A stretch of 64,000 nt of DNA from Beroe forskalii (lineage: Eukaryota > Ctenophora > Nuda > Beroida > Beroidae), in NCBI GenBank assembly GCA_011033025.1, contig WFMF01000114.1, forward strand, positions 372,001 to 436,000. The letters run 5' to 3'. The translations under genes and the position numbers were made by a program. Of this stretch, positions 1 to 11,761 are shown piece by piece. Below the pieces are notes generated by a model, which did not search any database, had not been told where the DNA came from, and saw only the letters and a program-made list of their open reading frames with translations. Position 1 is the first letter of the stretch, and every line of letters starts with the position of its first letter.

Positions 1-528
1 CGATAAGTCATAAGATCAAATTACAATGTAAGAATGTATACGTCTCAAAGCAAATTTAGGCACATTTATTTGTACACTTCGCAAATGTGTAACAAAGCAC
101 CAATGTACATAGCACAATCATTATGCTCTGCATACCTTTGACTTTCTTACATTTACATTCTTACATTTTATACATTGTACAATGTACATCGTACACCGTA
201 TGTAGATTGAAAGATTATAAACCTTGCGTTGTACACTGATCATGGCTACCTACTTACCTTGCAGGTATTATTAAACATGGGATGTGTATAATAATGATCA
301 GTTAATCCACTGATATATTATACATTGACAAAAACAAGTGTGTATAAGTGATTAAGGAGTGGTCTAAGCGATTATTGTGATTAAGTACTCAAGAATGCGC
401 CAAGTATGGCTGATGGCCAGCCTCTATGCCTCAATTAGTGTTAGTAAAGTAGTAACTATACGCGTCAACATTGGACTGCCCCATTTCGCACAATACCGAC
501 TACAGCTGTCAAATGCCAATTTATCCAC
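1..528. other. Left edge, no exon recognised
   Basis: AT-rich sequence with repeated TACATTG/GTACAA words near 100-190. It lies downstream of the last EPS15-like exon seen, so it is probably intron of that gene. No further EH-domain or coiled-coil exon is recognisable before the window edge. Confidence 0.5.
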
Positions 529-3500
529 CTGTTTAGCAGGAACATGGCCAGACTGAACTCCTCGATATCCAGATGGCCGTCCTTGTCCACATCACTCAAC
601 TCCCAGATCTGTCCCAACACGTTGACATGCAGCTGAGACTTGAGCAGGATGGGCTTCACTTTACCTCCTGAGAGAGCAAGAGATAATTTGGAGGGTAGCA
701 AGAAGGAATGAATGAGAAAATATCGCTGAGTCGTGTAATTATGTAATTATAATGACCTTAATAAGCAATGGGCAAGCTTGGATGCGTGCTTTGTCATCAA
801 AAATACATATCATCTTCATTCTCTAATTTAATGGGAGGCACAATCCACAAAGATGGTTCCAATCCGTGAACGTTTTTAAGTACTTTTAATTTATTTAAAT
901 TTTATTAGATGATCTATTTTCGATTAAATTGCTCCAAATATGCATCGAACTAAGTCCGAAAGTTAACATGAATTCACACATATTATTTCACCTGATAGTT
1001 TGCCGTTGGTAGGGTTGAGACTGTGGAATATGCTATCGTACTGAGACCGGGCCTGGGCGCTTACAATCCATTTCTCAGCTGGTAAGGTCTTGTCTGAGCG
1101 GGAGAGAGATGAGATTAGGGGGTTTTCTGGTTTGGTGTGGTGAGATAAGAGTATTTGACTTAGGTTTTGTTCGAACAAATTAGTTTAGAAACTTAATAAA
1201 ATGCTTAAATCGTAAACCATGATCATTATACTAGAGTCATTTCGAATGGCATCGAAAGAATTGAAGAAGAATTGAAATCTAGAATATTTCTCACATGAAC
1301 ACAAAATTATCCAAATCACAAATGATGAATCAAATCATTGAATGTAAAACCATGAGATGTATACCGTGTATACACTATACAAATGTGCAATAAATACATC
1401 CCAAACGTCATGAAATTTAAGAGTTTTAGGACACGATATGGCACATCAGAAATCATTGACTTGAAGGAAGAAGAGGCAGGATCAACTAGGTATCAAGAAA
1501 GAAAGAAATCGGAAGAAATAAATTAAAAAAGTGTTTTCCAGAAAAACACACGAAATAATGGCTTGAAATAATTATGGGACAAAATCATGATTTGTAAATC
1601 ACTGGATAATAATTAATGTATAAAAATGAATGCCAAATATTAAATGACATTCTAGACAGTTGTACTCTAAGTGCGTATTTGAATTTTTCCGAGTGAATCA
1701 CCATCGAAAAAGTTAAGATGATCTAAAACGCAATAATTGAAAACGACGGAAATTAATCACAAATGACAGTTTATAATCGGAGAGATGATCAAGAAATCAG
1801 TGATTTTACACACTTCACAAGACCTAGGATCACAGAGGGTGCGGGTTTGTTCGGTAGTGCTGCGGGTTTGTTCGGTAGAGCTGCGGGTTTGTTCGGCGAG
1901 GGTTTGGCACTGTTCCCATCCCGGTATACTCTCACTGGAATAGGACTCTTGCTCCCGGGTTTGGTTTCCCGCACTGCAGCCAGACTGGAGGGCTGTGGTC
2001 GGCAGGGCTCCTCTCGGGGCGGCGTCGTAACCACGGGTTTCGTGTCACGTGACGACGATGCTGCTCCGGCACTCTGATTGGTCGACAGCTTGTCACGTGA
2101 CTGTGATTTAGGAATCTGATTGGCGGAGAGAGCATCTTTGGGTTCCTTGACAGGACTAGCCAGGTCGATGAGATCGGTTCGTGGAGCGAGTTTGGGAGAG
2201 TTCCGGTTCAGGGCGGGGCTGAGTCCGGGCCGAGGTGAAGCTGGGTTCCGAGCTAGTTGAAAAGTTAGTGATACGGAGGGTTATGTGATCATTTGCTTAT
2301 ATTATGGTGATCCACAGAGAAACAGAGGCTAAACACTATACTGTATGTGTTGTGGTCACAAAACATCAGACAGGACAAGTAAAACATATTGTTAAAAGTT
2401 GCATGCAGTCATGCAAGTAGGAAGGTAAGTTTCCTTTAAATACTACAATAGTTTCACTAGGAAAGGCCAACACAATTATTGGACAGCATATTCAACATTC
2501 AGAAGACATCATTACTGTAGAATCAAAATGTAAAAACATTATATTCAGCAAAACAGACATCATTATCTACAACTTGGGAGAAACAATTTCAACTTACAAA
2601 CAAGGATCGTGAAGATAACCAAACGGTACAGATTGCACAAATGGCGTACAAACCCACAGCTTAGACTACATTACAGCATACACACAGGAACACTTTAACA
2701 ACACCACTCAGAACCCCTCAGGTTTCTCACCTGGCAGCGCAGGTCGAGTAGGTCGGGAGGGGGCGGCAGGCTCGGGGGTTACACTCCCGGGCATGTGAGA
2801 AGACACAGCTGCTGCTGCTGCTGGAGGGGGAGCAGCCCCAGTCGGGGGTGGGAGGTACCCCGAGAACTTAGCCATCGGAACGTTCAGACTGAAATGGGCA
2901 AGAGGTGAGGGTTTGTAGCAAGCGAGTTTAGTAGAAATTAGAACAATGACGCCGTTTCTAGCCTTGAGAGATCGGTTCAGATAGCAACTTTTCCACCTAT
3001 AACAAGTACAATTCATCCCCCCTAACTGCCCTTTTTTCAGAATAAGGAAAACTTTCCCCCATTTTTTGAAAGGGGGATGGGTGATGGGGACTCTCACTGT
3101 AAAGAAAAACCCTGACAGCCTCACATACTTGAGATTCTCAGTGAGCGGGAGATGGCCGTGTTGGATAAGAGCTACGAGCTTGATAGCGATAGCTAGACCC
3201 AGGATATCCAGAGACCCGGACTTGTCTCTGTCAGCTAGATCCCATATCACAGCTAGGTCTGTGTCTGCGATACCTGAAGGCATATGGAATCTGTATTAGG
3301 TAATTATCTTAAAAATGATTATAGGCCTAAGGGGTTGAACACATTGTTAACGATACGATTCCAAAGAAATGGTTCCAATTTATATTTAGTGAAGTCTGGC
3401 ATCATGACCAAATCGAACAGATCAATGATACACCAGCAGCTCTGAAGATCAAAATACTACCAAAATGACATTGTGACAAAAATCAAATACCTGAAGAACG

Positions 3501-3599
3501 TAGGAAAATTGCAGCATCCCCAGCCTGGATCCGGCTTGTCTTGTTGGGGTCTAGGAGGTCGAAGTAGTGTAGGGCAACACTGTCAACGAGGGAACCCAT
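529..3599 (-). CDS. EPS15: EPS15/EPS15L1-like EH-domain endocytic adaptor (5' part, continues off the left edge)
   Basis: Proteins of this family scaffold clathrin-coated pits; their EH domains bind NPF motifs. Six exons join in frame: 3599-3491, 3273-3129, 2888-2731, 2252-1824, 1093-992 and 667-529, all with GT/AG ends (intron 4 has a weak GTCTTG donor). The start is the ATG at 3599, giving [19 protein letters not shown]1 spans about residues 5-98, with [15 protein letters not shown] long Pro/Ser-rich linker (about 100-280) contains a clathrin-box-like DLIDLA and three tandem PNKPA units. EH2 (about 283-360) has [17 protein letters not shown], a canonical calcium-loop pattern. The GKVKPILL segment points to EPS15/EPS15L1 rather than intersectin. 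The EH1-EH2 linker is much longer than in vertebrate EPS15. EH3, coiled coil and DPF tail would lie outside the window. Family call is firm; EPS15 versus EPS15L1 is not resolved. Confidence 0.9.
2044..2123. promoter_or_regulatory. Two GTCACGTGAC plus inverted-CCAAT pairs inside an EPS15-like exon
   Basis: GTCACGTGAC occurs at 2044-2053 and 2092-2101, each followed downstream by GATTGG (inverted CCAAT) at about 2076 and 2118. The stretch is inside the exon encoding the linker, where it reads as repeated NQ...SRD. The same E-box/CCAAT combination occurs in the promoter-like cluster near 46.8 kb. Regulatory function is inferred. Confidence 0.35.
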
Positions 3600-4108
3600 T
3601 TGTCATAGCTAACAAAGCGGAGAATGGATGAGAAAAATCGTGGCGAAACAATGAAAAAACACGGAAGGGTATCCAAAGGGGTTTAGAATAAAAATAATGC
3701 AAAATGATATGGTTTATACCCTTCATAGTAAAATATTAGTTAACATGTATTTGACAACTTGGTATAAGTCATCCAATAGCAGCTACGATGATAAAATCCA
3801 TATTATAAGATCTAATTTCTCAATGCCTTAGCAAGAATAAAACACAACATAGAAACTAAGAGTATTTAATAATTTAAATAGATTCAAATCTCGTCCAATA
3901 TATACTCAAGTTTCAATTCATTGATAAATTGATTAGTGATATACAAATAAATAGGTCGTCAGGCTCAAAATTATTCGTCATTTAGATATCACGTGGAAAG
4001 TCCGAAGTCGTAAGAATTGAAAATATGAATTAAACGTCCAATTAAATCCTATTCGTGTGAAATCGATGCCATATAATGAAACATTTCAGGGATTAGGAGT
4101 ATTTGCCC
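3600..4108. other. Intergenic spacer between METTL3 stop and EPS15-like start
   Basis: About 0.5 kb of AT-rich DNA that must hold the METTL3 3' UTR and the EPS15-like 5' region, because both genes run on the minus strand. A minus-strand ATTAAA-type signal lies near 3865. No ORF or repeat of note. Confidence 0.5.
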
Positions 4109-7100
4109 TCAGAAAGGAAGAGACAGTCCATATCTAGCGAAGTATTTGCCCTTCACGTCCTCCCACTCCAAGTGGACTCCGTCCAGTTGGTTTCCTGGGA
4201 AATGGTGATTATAGCATGGATCGGTGTAGAGTTAATTTGATATTTTGAGTAGACTTGATTAGATGATATTTTATATAGATCAAAATCAATCAGTTTCACC
4301 CCCACCTTCTTAATTTTTCTTTAGTGAAAATTTTTGGATTGAGTGTCCCGCAGAGAGTTTTTAGGTTTCTAGAGAAGTTGGAATCAGCAGGAATGCTAAA
4401 ACCAAGTGTAATTCGATCCGAAAGTATTGAATTTCTTCCTCTAATCATTGATAACCTAGAAGTATTTGATATCACATATACATGATAGCGCTCATAAAGT
4501 GAAAAGGGTGTTCATAAAATATGACAAAGTGGGAAAGACGAACTGATAAAAAGTATGCCATGGATTTTGAATTAATGTAATTGGCAAGTGACAGATTTTT
4601 TATTACTTAATTGATTTTCTTGATCAGGTGAGACGGAATCATATGTCAAAGAAATAAATCAGGTGGTTCTTTACTATCTAGATGTTTATTAATTTATTAT
4701 ACCACGTAATAGTGTAATACTCTCTAATTACTGAAAAACTCAAAAGCCCACACAAGTCGCCGAATATGGATGATGGAGCGCAAAATGATCACATACGAAT
4801 AACAATTTCTCAATTTAACCTATAAATGGCTTTAAAATTTAAACGAATATCTTTACAACTTAAACTCTTAAACAAGTGATTTACAAAATAATTTACAGAG
4901 CAAATCATTTTAATTTCCCAAAAAGTGATATTCCTGTTAAATAACAGAACACCAGCCTACTCACCGAGGGTGGAACCCAGTTGTTCTGGGTGTTGTTGAT
5001 AACAGAATACCACTCACCGAGGGTAAGCCAGTTGTTCTGGGTGTTGTTAATAACAGAATACCACTAACCGAGGGTAAGCCAGTTGTTCTGGGTGTTGTGT
5101 TCCCTTCCGAAGAGTTCCAGTTTCCTGGTTCCTGGGCTGAGTCTCTCTATCATACCGTAAATCTCGTCAGGCTTGTGGGAGGTGTCACGGACCTGGTTTT
5201 TAAGGAACAGGTTTTAGGGTTTAAGTGAAAGTTATGCTGTGAGGAAATAACCTGCATCCTGGAACAAATTTTTAAATTCTAAGTTCTACGATTTTTTGTT
5301 ATTTGAGACGGCAAAAATTTATCCAGAGTGAGGAAAATGAACAAATCAAAGTACAGATTTCATTTTCATACCTCACTGACGATAAGATCACAGTCCAGTC
5401 CTCGGTTAAAGTTCTTGGGGTTACCTTTAACTCCGACCAAGCAATGCTCCTTACCGTGGTTCAGCCAATGACCTGCAAGGAAGGTGACAGGTTAGTTATC
5501 TAGGAGCTCACGAGGGATGCATGTTAGGCTCCTAAGTAGCTGCTTAGATGCAAGAAGTCTTGGGTTTAGATAATAGTCCCCGATCCTTAGACCCTGACCC
5601 ATGCCATACTAACGCAAAGTCCTTTCCCTGGACCCTGCTATTTATCTAGCAAATAACAAATTATGACTTATGACTCGTTTCTGATGGTTCATTAAGTCAA
5701 GATATTTTTTGTAATAAATAAATGCATATTGATAATAATAACAACAAACACAATCATCATGTGACAAATTTAAAGAATAAATGAGATTTGAAAAGTTGAA
5801 GGGTCATCACTCATCAGTCACCAATTCAGACTCTATTGCGAAAACCGGTCAAACTCCAACAAAGAAACAAATAACAAATATTAAATAATCCAAAATATCA
5901 TCCTTTATTGCTACTTAAGTCTTGGTGACATTCTTCAGCAGCTTCTTCAAAGAAAGTCTTCAGGGCTTTCTTTAGAAGCTTCTTCAAAAGCAGTCTTCAG
6001 GGCAGTAAACTTGATCCTATCCTTTGCCTCGTACTCCCAACACTTCACGATATCATCCCACAGCCCCTCCGGACACAGATGAGGACGCTCCAATCTGGAC
6101 AGATTCCCACCGTGTATCTCCACAAACCTCTCCTCATTGCTGAGATGAGCGAAGGGCTCGCCTCCGAAAGTGAAGACCTCCCAGCACAGGACGCCGAAGG
6201 CCCACACATCGCTATGTTCAGTGTAGGTGCCACTGACCAGGGCTTCCGGGGAAGTCCATTTCATGGGAACTTCCCCTCCCAACTTCATGTAGCAGTCGTC
6301 TCGTCTCCCGGCCGTATCACGAGACATGCCAAAGTCAGCCAGTTTCACCAAATTGTCTTGTCCTACCAGGCAGTTTCTAGCACTTACGTCCCGGTGAACT
6401 TTGCCTTTTTCCGAAATGTAGAGCAGTGCCAGACACGGTTGAAGGCACATCTTCGCCAAGGTTTGGATTGAGATGCCGCCTAACGGGTTTTCACGAGTTG
6501 GGGCAAACTGTGCTACATATTTGTCAAGCTGCCCATTCTCCATCAACTCAGTGATAATGCAGATGCGAGGAGTTAAGCAGATGCCCAGCAGTCGCACGAT
6601 GTTCTCGTGGTCCAGGTCCTTCATCATGGTTATTTCTTTGTCAAAGTTCATCAAAACACCAACGTCACGGGGCTCCTCCTTGATGGTCTTGATTGCCACG
6701 TTTGTTACGACCCCGTGTTCATTGAGCATTGTGCCTGAGAAAACCACGCCAAAGTTACCCATACCAATTGTTTCCTTTTTCAGAATAGTCTGAGGATCTT
6801 TCAGCAAATTCCCATGATTTGTGTTGATCGATGCCAGAATGACTTCTTCATCTGTCGTGAATTCATTGATATCTAGCTTTAGATTATTCATCATCAGAGC
6901 TCTCACCAGACCTTCTCTCCTCTTTTTGACAAAATAAACGCTAACCAAAAGCACCACTATCGCCAGCAATGCCACACATACTACCGCGTAAACCCAACGT
7001 GTGTCAGTTAGATTCACCTTAACTGTCACAGTGTTCGATTTCTCCTGGTCGGAGTGGTGACTACTAGCTAAGTGGCATTGGTAAGAGTAAGTTGTTTCTT

Positions 7101-10100
7101 CCTCAAGCTTTGCATCCGTTATACGAGTTAATAAGAATTGAGGGTTTCCAGTGTCATTACTGGTACATAAATCTCTTTCTTCACAGCTGAGGATTTTATC
7201 ATCTTCATACCATTGGATAAAAGGCTTGTTCACATATAATGCATCTTCAACAGTACAGGTAAGAGTGTAGGTATCTCCGGCTTTAACTTCAGAGTGGCTG
7301 GCACTTAGGGTCACTTCATGGAGCTCATAAATATCATCTATTTCCATTGGGTTTGAGATAAACTTCAGGTAAGGATTCATGTCGGTCTCGCACCAGAGCT
7401 GAGTTTTGCTGTGTAATTCAGGGTCCAGGGTAAAGTTGAATGTTTGAATACCAATGGTCCGGAATATTTTATCGAAGTCAGTCTTGCTACTAGGAACTCC
7501 AGTGATTGCATCTTTGACGTCCGATCCGTTGATGTGAAGTTCAGTCTTCTGTAACAAGCTCATCGATCCAATCAGAGTGCGGCAGGACTCAGGAAGACTT
7601 TTTTTGAGTTTACATTCCATATGAGCAACGGCTCCTTCTTCAGTTTTGAAAGCACCCCCATCTCTATATTTTAGATCAAACACCTCGACACCATCCGAAA
7701 CAGTGACATTCTCGAGAGATTCTTCACTGTTGCAGTCCTTACCAGATAGTTCGTATTGAGCCGATAATGGCAGTTGTAGGATCATCGCAATGAGAATCCA
7801 CTTCATTTCACTCTAATGCTAGATGGAATGCGGTAGTAGTATTTATCTATTAGTAACATTAATGAAAATGAAAGAAAAAGGAAAAGTAGAAGTAGAAGAA
7901 GTAGAAATGAAAACAAGGACCAGAGTAATTAAGTAATTATTTATTATTTTCAAATTATTTCTAATTCAGCGAATGAATAATGAAATAATGAAATAATGAA
8001 TCTCTTTCGATTATGAGTCTACAAATTTCAAACGGTTGAAGAGGAGAAAAATAAAATTATAAATACGACAGAAGTTTGTGCTTTCAACATCGAAGTTTAC
8101 GACTTGATACACCTTACACTGTAAAACAAAAGGAAAACTACCCTAACTACTATAGTATGACGTTATTAAACTCAGCTACCCCAGCTTCCCTTCTACTCTA
8201 ATTCAAATTTGACCAGGTCTATTACTTAGATTCAACAAGAATCAGAAATTTGATATCGCCGCAGGTTTTCCTACGTTCATATTAGGTAAAAGATGACAGT
8301 GGTTCGGATGTTTCATCACTTTTAAACAGATTGTATAAATTCAAGTGAATCACGGTATGGTCACTTTGCGGTATGATCAGCAGTGATGTGTCGTGATCCT
8401 GGGGCGGTACAGGATTCCTTTCCATCTACAGTAGCCCTGGCAACAGGAACCTCCCAGCGGGAGGTCCCGTGCTGGAGACTCTGTTTGGATCTCTTGTAGA
8501 TCCATCCCCCGTTTAGCAGTAGATGTTGTGATGTTGGTTTACATAGGTCAGAGACAGAAACTAATCTAAGTCAGATGCTCAGTCGAGATTTTATCATTAT
8601 TTTCTACTTAAATTAAGCGAAATTCAGAACATCTACCAGCAGATTAGTGCATTATCAAGCTACAATTCCATATCTAATTAACAACATTTACTGTACCAAC
8701 CTGTTCTCCCGGTTCTGATGAGTCGCTGAAGCTGGTTGGTCTTCACCCAGATGATGTCGTCCACTCTGTCGTACCCCCAGATCCTCAGCAACTCCCGGCC
8801 CAACTCCACAGCCCGACCCGTCACCCACAGGAAGATAAACCCGTCCTCCTGAGATGGGGAAGATACGCTCAAACAATTCATAATTATGCTTCTCAGATGG
8901 GGCCAGTGAATATAGGCAAACAAAGTTCGAAAAAATAAACTCCTGACATAGGCAGTAAGAAGATAAGGTAACGAAATAATATCAAAATGCGATGATGTTG
9001 TACCTGAACTTTCTCAATTCCAAGGTTCCTCATTTCGTCATCCGTCATAGTACCGTAAGGTAGCTCCATGTGAATGTCCCAAGGGGGGTCTGCCATGATC
9101 ACTGTGAACTTCCCGATAACGTCCATATCCAACTTACGGCTGAAAAATAGAGGCGTTCAAAACCAAATTATATAAAGGGGTTACGCCCCATTCATACACA
9201 AACCGGATGGAAGAATTTTCCCGAAAAAACATGAAACACAAAGAGAACCTCTTTCATAAAGAAATTTAAATACCACGAGTAATAGATTATTAACATACAA
9301 TTGTAAATATTATGTCGCTCCAGCTATTAATTTCACACTATCTAAACACACATAGTCACATTCAAGTAGCGCGTATAGAACGACTCGCCCAAACATAAAA
9401 GATATTAAATAGTTAATAAGACCTACTTAAATAACCTAGAGTATAAGTAAAAGCTCAACACAAGAGGGTATGATGTTTATTAAGCTGCTAAAATGATGTT
9501 CAAAATATGTACATTCTTTACAATACATTTTACACTTTATACACATAGCATAACTCATACCGTAATATTATAATGGACTTAATAATTATGTACAACATAG
9601 AAAATTATCACTAAACTAGTGCTTGAGTAGAGGTTAAAGAGTGAGATTAATTTTCATATCATTCGATTATTCAAGGGACGAATGGACTAAAAAACTAGAA
9701 CGATTGATTTTTATTCTCAATGTTATTCAAAAACTGAAAGGGTAGACAGTACCTTCTGAATCAGAATATTTGGCTGTAGTAGAAAATGCATTCAAAAAAT
9801 CAAAAAACAAAACAGAACAGTAAAGCACTAATTAATGAATACAGCAGAGCTTCCTACAGTACAAATCAATTTTCTGTTCTATTGAGAGGGGATTTCCCCC
9901 CGTTTTGTTTCTTAACCCCACAAGTAATATAACTCACATATCGCACTGTATCCACTGGGGCGGTGTCAGGTCGGGAGTGGTGTTAGCAAGACTACTACTG
10001 TCACTGACTAACATAGCAGCACTGTTCTTAGCCCTGGTCTGCATTGCTTCCCGGTGTTGCTGCCTCATGTGGGTACGCTGGTCATCCTCGTCAATAGCGT

Positions 10101-11761
10101 AGTGAACGTACTGGGGGAGGGAGGAATACTAAAATTTGTTTGTCCCGTTTGTCCGAAAATTTCGTTCGTCTGATTGCTTTAACTCTTTAGTTATGCCATG
10201 AGGGAGTAGAATAGATTGGAATTAAATGGATTTATTAGCGATTTATTAGCGATGAGGCGTGATGATTGAGGCTTTATTTAAAAATGAATGTTTCATATGC
10301 AAAATTATTCATAAATTTATCACTGTGCTGCTTCACTTATCAAGAAGGTTATCAAGAAGAGTACTTTGCATGTGTCCATGTGGAAGCAAGTGTTGAGGAA
10401 GGAGCAGTCGCCGAGGGAGGTGTCTGTGTGACTGTGGATCAACTTTCCTGGGGAATTTAAAAGGGTACCTACTTTGAATTTTGATATTATTCAGTCTATT
10501 GAGCTTTGCAGATATATCTAGAATTTATTTCAGTATCAATTTAATTAAGTAATTAAATCCGTAAAAAGTTCAGATCTCACAACTCCTGAATTTATTCAAC
10601 CAACCCCTCTCGTATCGTTCTTCACATAAATGGTAACATATAACTCACGGAAATGTAGCTTCTTGCAGGACCCGAACTTGACGTTGCCACGCTTACATTC
10701 CTGTCTAGTGACCCACTCACAGAACTCACGTACCTGTGAATGTTACACTTTTCGATTGTGTCAATATTAAAGCCAAATGCGTCAATATTAGAGCCAAATG
10801 CATGCATTATTTGACCGAAATCAACTTTTGCATTTAACTCCTGCGTAAAAAACGGTACAAAAAGCACCCATTTCCCCACCTGAGCCGTCTTGTTGCTCTT
10901 CAGATTCTCAATGATGGTTTTCTCCCTCGCGCTCTTGTGGTTCAGCAGGGCCTGGATCTCCTCCCCCAACTTCTTGCTCTCCGATTGCACTGCCGAGGGC
11001 TTGTTCAGCAGGAACTCAGCGCTTTCAGCTGTCAGGACCGTGTTGAGCTTGCGGCGCTTCCGTTTCTTGTCGAAACGACCCAGAAGAGAGCTTATCTAGG
11101 AATAGGAGTCATTGATTACGACGAAAGGTTGACATCTTCACAGAAGTTTTAAATACAAAACAACGCGCAATGAGATCTAAAAAGAAACGCAATGATATCT
11201 AAAAATACAAAACAACTAAATAATTGATAAAGCAATTTTAACCTTCTTAGTTTCGACTGTAATAACGTTGAGCTCATCAGTTGTTTTCAGAGTCACCAGT
11301 TTCTGATATGACAACTTATGAAGGGTGTTATCCAGCTTGGTGTCGTTGTCAAAACTGCACTTTTCTTTAAGAAGAGAGAATGACACAGGGATTGATCCTG
11401 ACTGAAATAATAATTATATGATTTATTTGTCCATTGTGAAATTGAAATTTTATGAAGGTATGAAATGGTATTGGAAAACAACAATCAAGCCACTTTATTA
11501 TAGTTTTCAATTTCACCGTTCACCCCGCATCTTACCTCTAAGGACAGTCAGCAACTTGGAGGTCTCCTCATCATCCAATACTTCAGTTTTAGGGATGGGA
11601 ACCATGGGCACATCTTCAACACTATCGGGCTGAGTGGTTCCATCGCACAGCCTCTGGAACCGGTCCCGACGCTGGGCTATCCGGTCTCGGAGATAATCCA
11701 AAGTGCACTTGTTGGTCTTGATAGCTTGCCAAGCGTCAAAGCAGGAGGGTTGCACTTGCAT
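4109..11761 (-). CDS. METTL3: METTL3, catalytic subunit of the mRNA N6-adenosine methyltransferase
   Basis: Transfers methyl from S-adenosylmethionine to adenosine N6 in mRNA, with METTL14, in the nucleus. Eleven exons join in frame to 510 codons plus stop: 11761-11536, 11397-11243, 11095-10880, 10733-10649, 10447-10365, 10110-9938, 9139-9004, 8848-8701, 5472-5372, 5192-5069, 4194-4109. The N-terminus ([20 protein letters not shown]) matches the family leader helix. A basic KKRKRRK cluster near residue 138 is a likely nuclear signal. Two CCCH zinc fingers (about 203-258) precede the methyltransferase domain, whose catalytic DPPW is at about 330-333, followed by MELPYGTM and later [15 protein letters not shown] and [14 protein letters not shown]. 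The human protein is 580 residues; the missing length is in the N-terminal linker. Intron 8 (8700-5473) holds a complete kinase gene. The donor of exon 10 lies in a tandem triplication. Confidence 0.97.
4936..5099 (-). repeat. Tandem triplication (51-53 bp) of the METTL3 exon-10 end and its splice donor
   Basis: Three copies contain the last exon codons (AACAACTGGCTTACCCTCG) followed by a donor: GTTAGT at 5068-5063, GTGAGT at about 5017, and GTGAGT at about 4964. Only the first donor keeps the frame into the last exon. Using the second or third would read through GGT-TAG, a stop. The third copy has a small insertion. Confidence 0.85.
5904..5909 (-). terminator. Poly(A) signal AATAAA for the nested kinase
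   Basis: AATAAA on the minus strand, about 40 bases past the kinase stop codon. It gives the nested gene its own 3' end inside the METTL3 intron. Confidence 0.6.
5947..7806 (-). CDS. Intronless Ig-domain receptor tyrosine kinase nested in METTL3 intron 8
   Basis: A single uninterrupted 619-residue ORF for a plasma-membrane receptor that should phosphorylate tyrosines. Signal peptide at about 1-17, two Ig-like ectodomain units (cysteine pairs near 65/139 and 184/244) with several N-glycosylation sequons, and a transmembrane helix at about 272-293 followed by KKRR. The kinase domain (about 340-612) has the glycine loop GMGNFG (348-353), the ATP lysine in VAIK (373), HRDVSARN (471-478), DFG (491-493), one activation-loop Tyr (506) and PMKWTSPE, with S for the usual A of APE. 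All catalytic residues are present, so it should be active. The tail after the kinase is only a few residues and has no tyrosine docking sites. I cannot place it in a named RTK family. Lack of introns suggests a retrocopy or an intronless lineage-specific family. Confidence 0.9.
   Translation of the reverse strand: MKWILIAMILQLPLSAQYELSGKDCNSEESLENVTVSDGVEVFDLKYRDGGAFKTEEGAVAHMECKLKKSLPESCRTLIGSMSLLQKTELHINGSDVKDAITGVPSSKTDFDKIFRTIGIQTFNFTLDPELHSKTQLWCETDMNPYLKFISNPMEIDDIYELHEVTLSASHSEVKAGDTYTLTCTVEDALYVNKPFIQWYEDDKILSCEERDLCTSNDTGNPQFLLTRITDAKLEEETTYSYQCHLASSHHSDQEKSNTVTVKVNLTDTRWVYAVVCVALLAIVVLLVSVYFVKKRREGLVRALMMNNLKLDINEFTTDEEVILASINTNHGNLLKDPQTILKKETIGMGNFGVVFSGTMLNEHGVVTNVAIKTIKEEPRDVGVLMNFDKEITMMKDLDHENIVRLLGICLTPRICIITELMENGQLDKYVAQFAPTRENPLGGISIQTLAKMCLQPCLALLYISEKGKVHRDVSARNCLVGQDNLVKLADFGMSRDTAGRRDDCYMKLGGEVPMKWTSPEALVSGTYTEHSDVWAFGVLCWEVFTFGGEPFAHLSNEERFVEIHGGNLSRLERPHLCPEGLWDDIVKCWEYEAKDRIKFTALKTAFEEASKESPEDFL
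8440..8510. repeat. Short hairpins in METTL3 intron 8; one shared exactly with a DNAJB9 intron
   Basis: Holds an inverted repeat ACCTCCC...GGGAGGT and, at 8486-8506, a stretch of 21 bases identical to 34664-34684. Its core GGATCTCTTGTAGATCC folds as a 6-bp stem with a five-base loop. Possibly a small dispersed element; its full extent is unclear. Confidence 0.35.

Noticed and set aside
529-3599. EPS15-like gene as intersectin
   Set aside because: EH2 [12 protein letters not shown] and the NLNLNVP linker start match EPS15/EPS15L1; intersectin EH1 begins differently.
4109-7806. Kinase as an alternative METTL3 exon (fusion protein)
   Set aside because: The kinase has its own signal peptide, stop and poly(A) signal, and METTL3 exons 8 and 9 join in phase without it.
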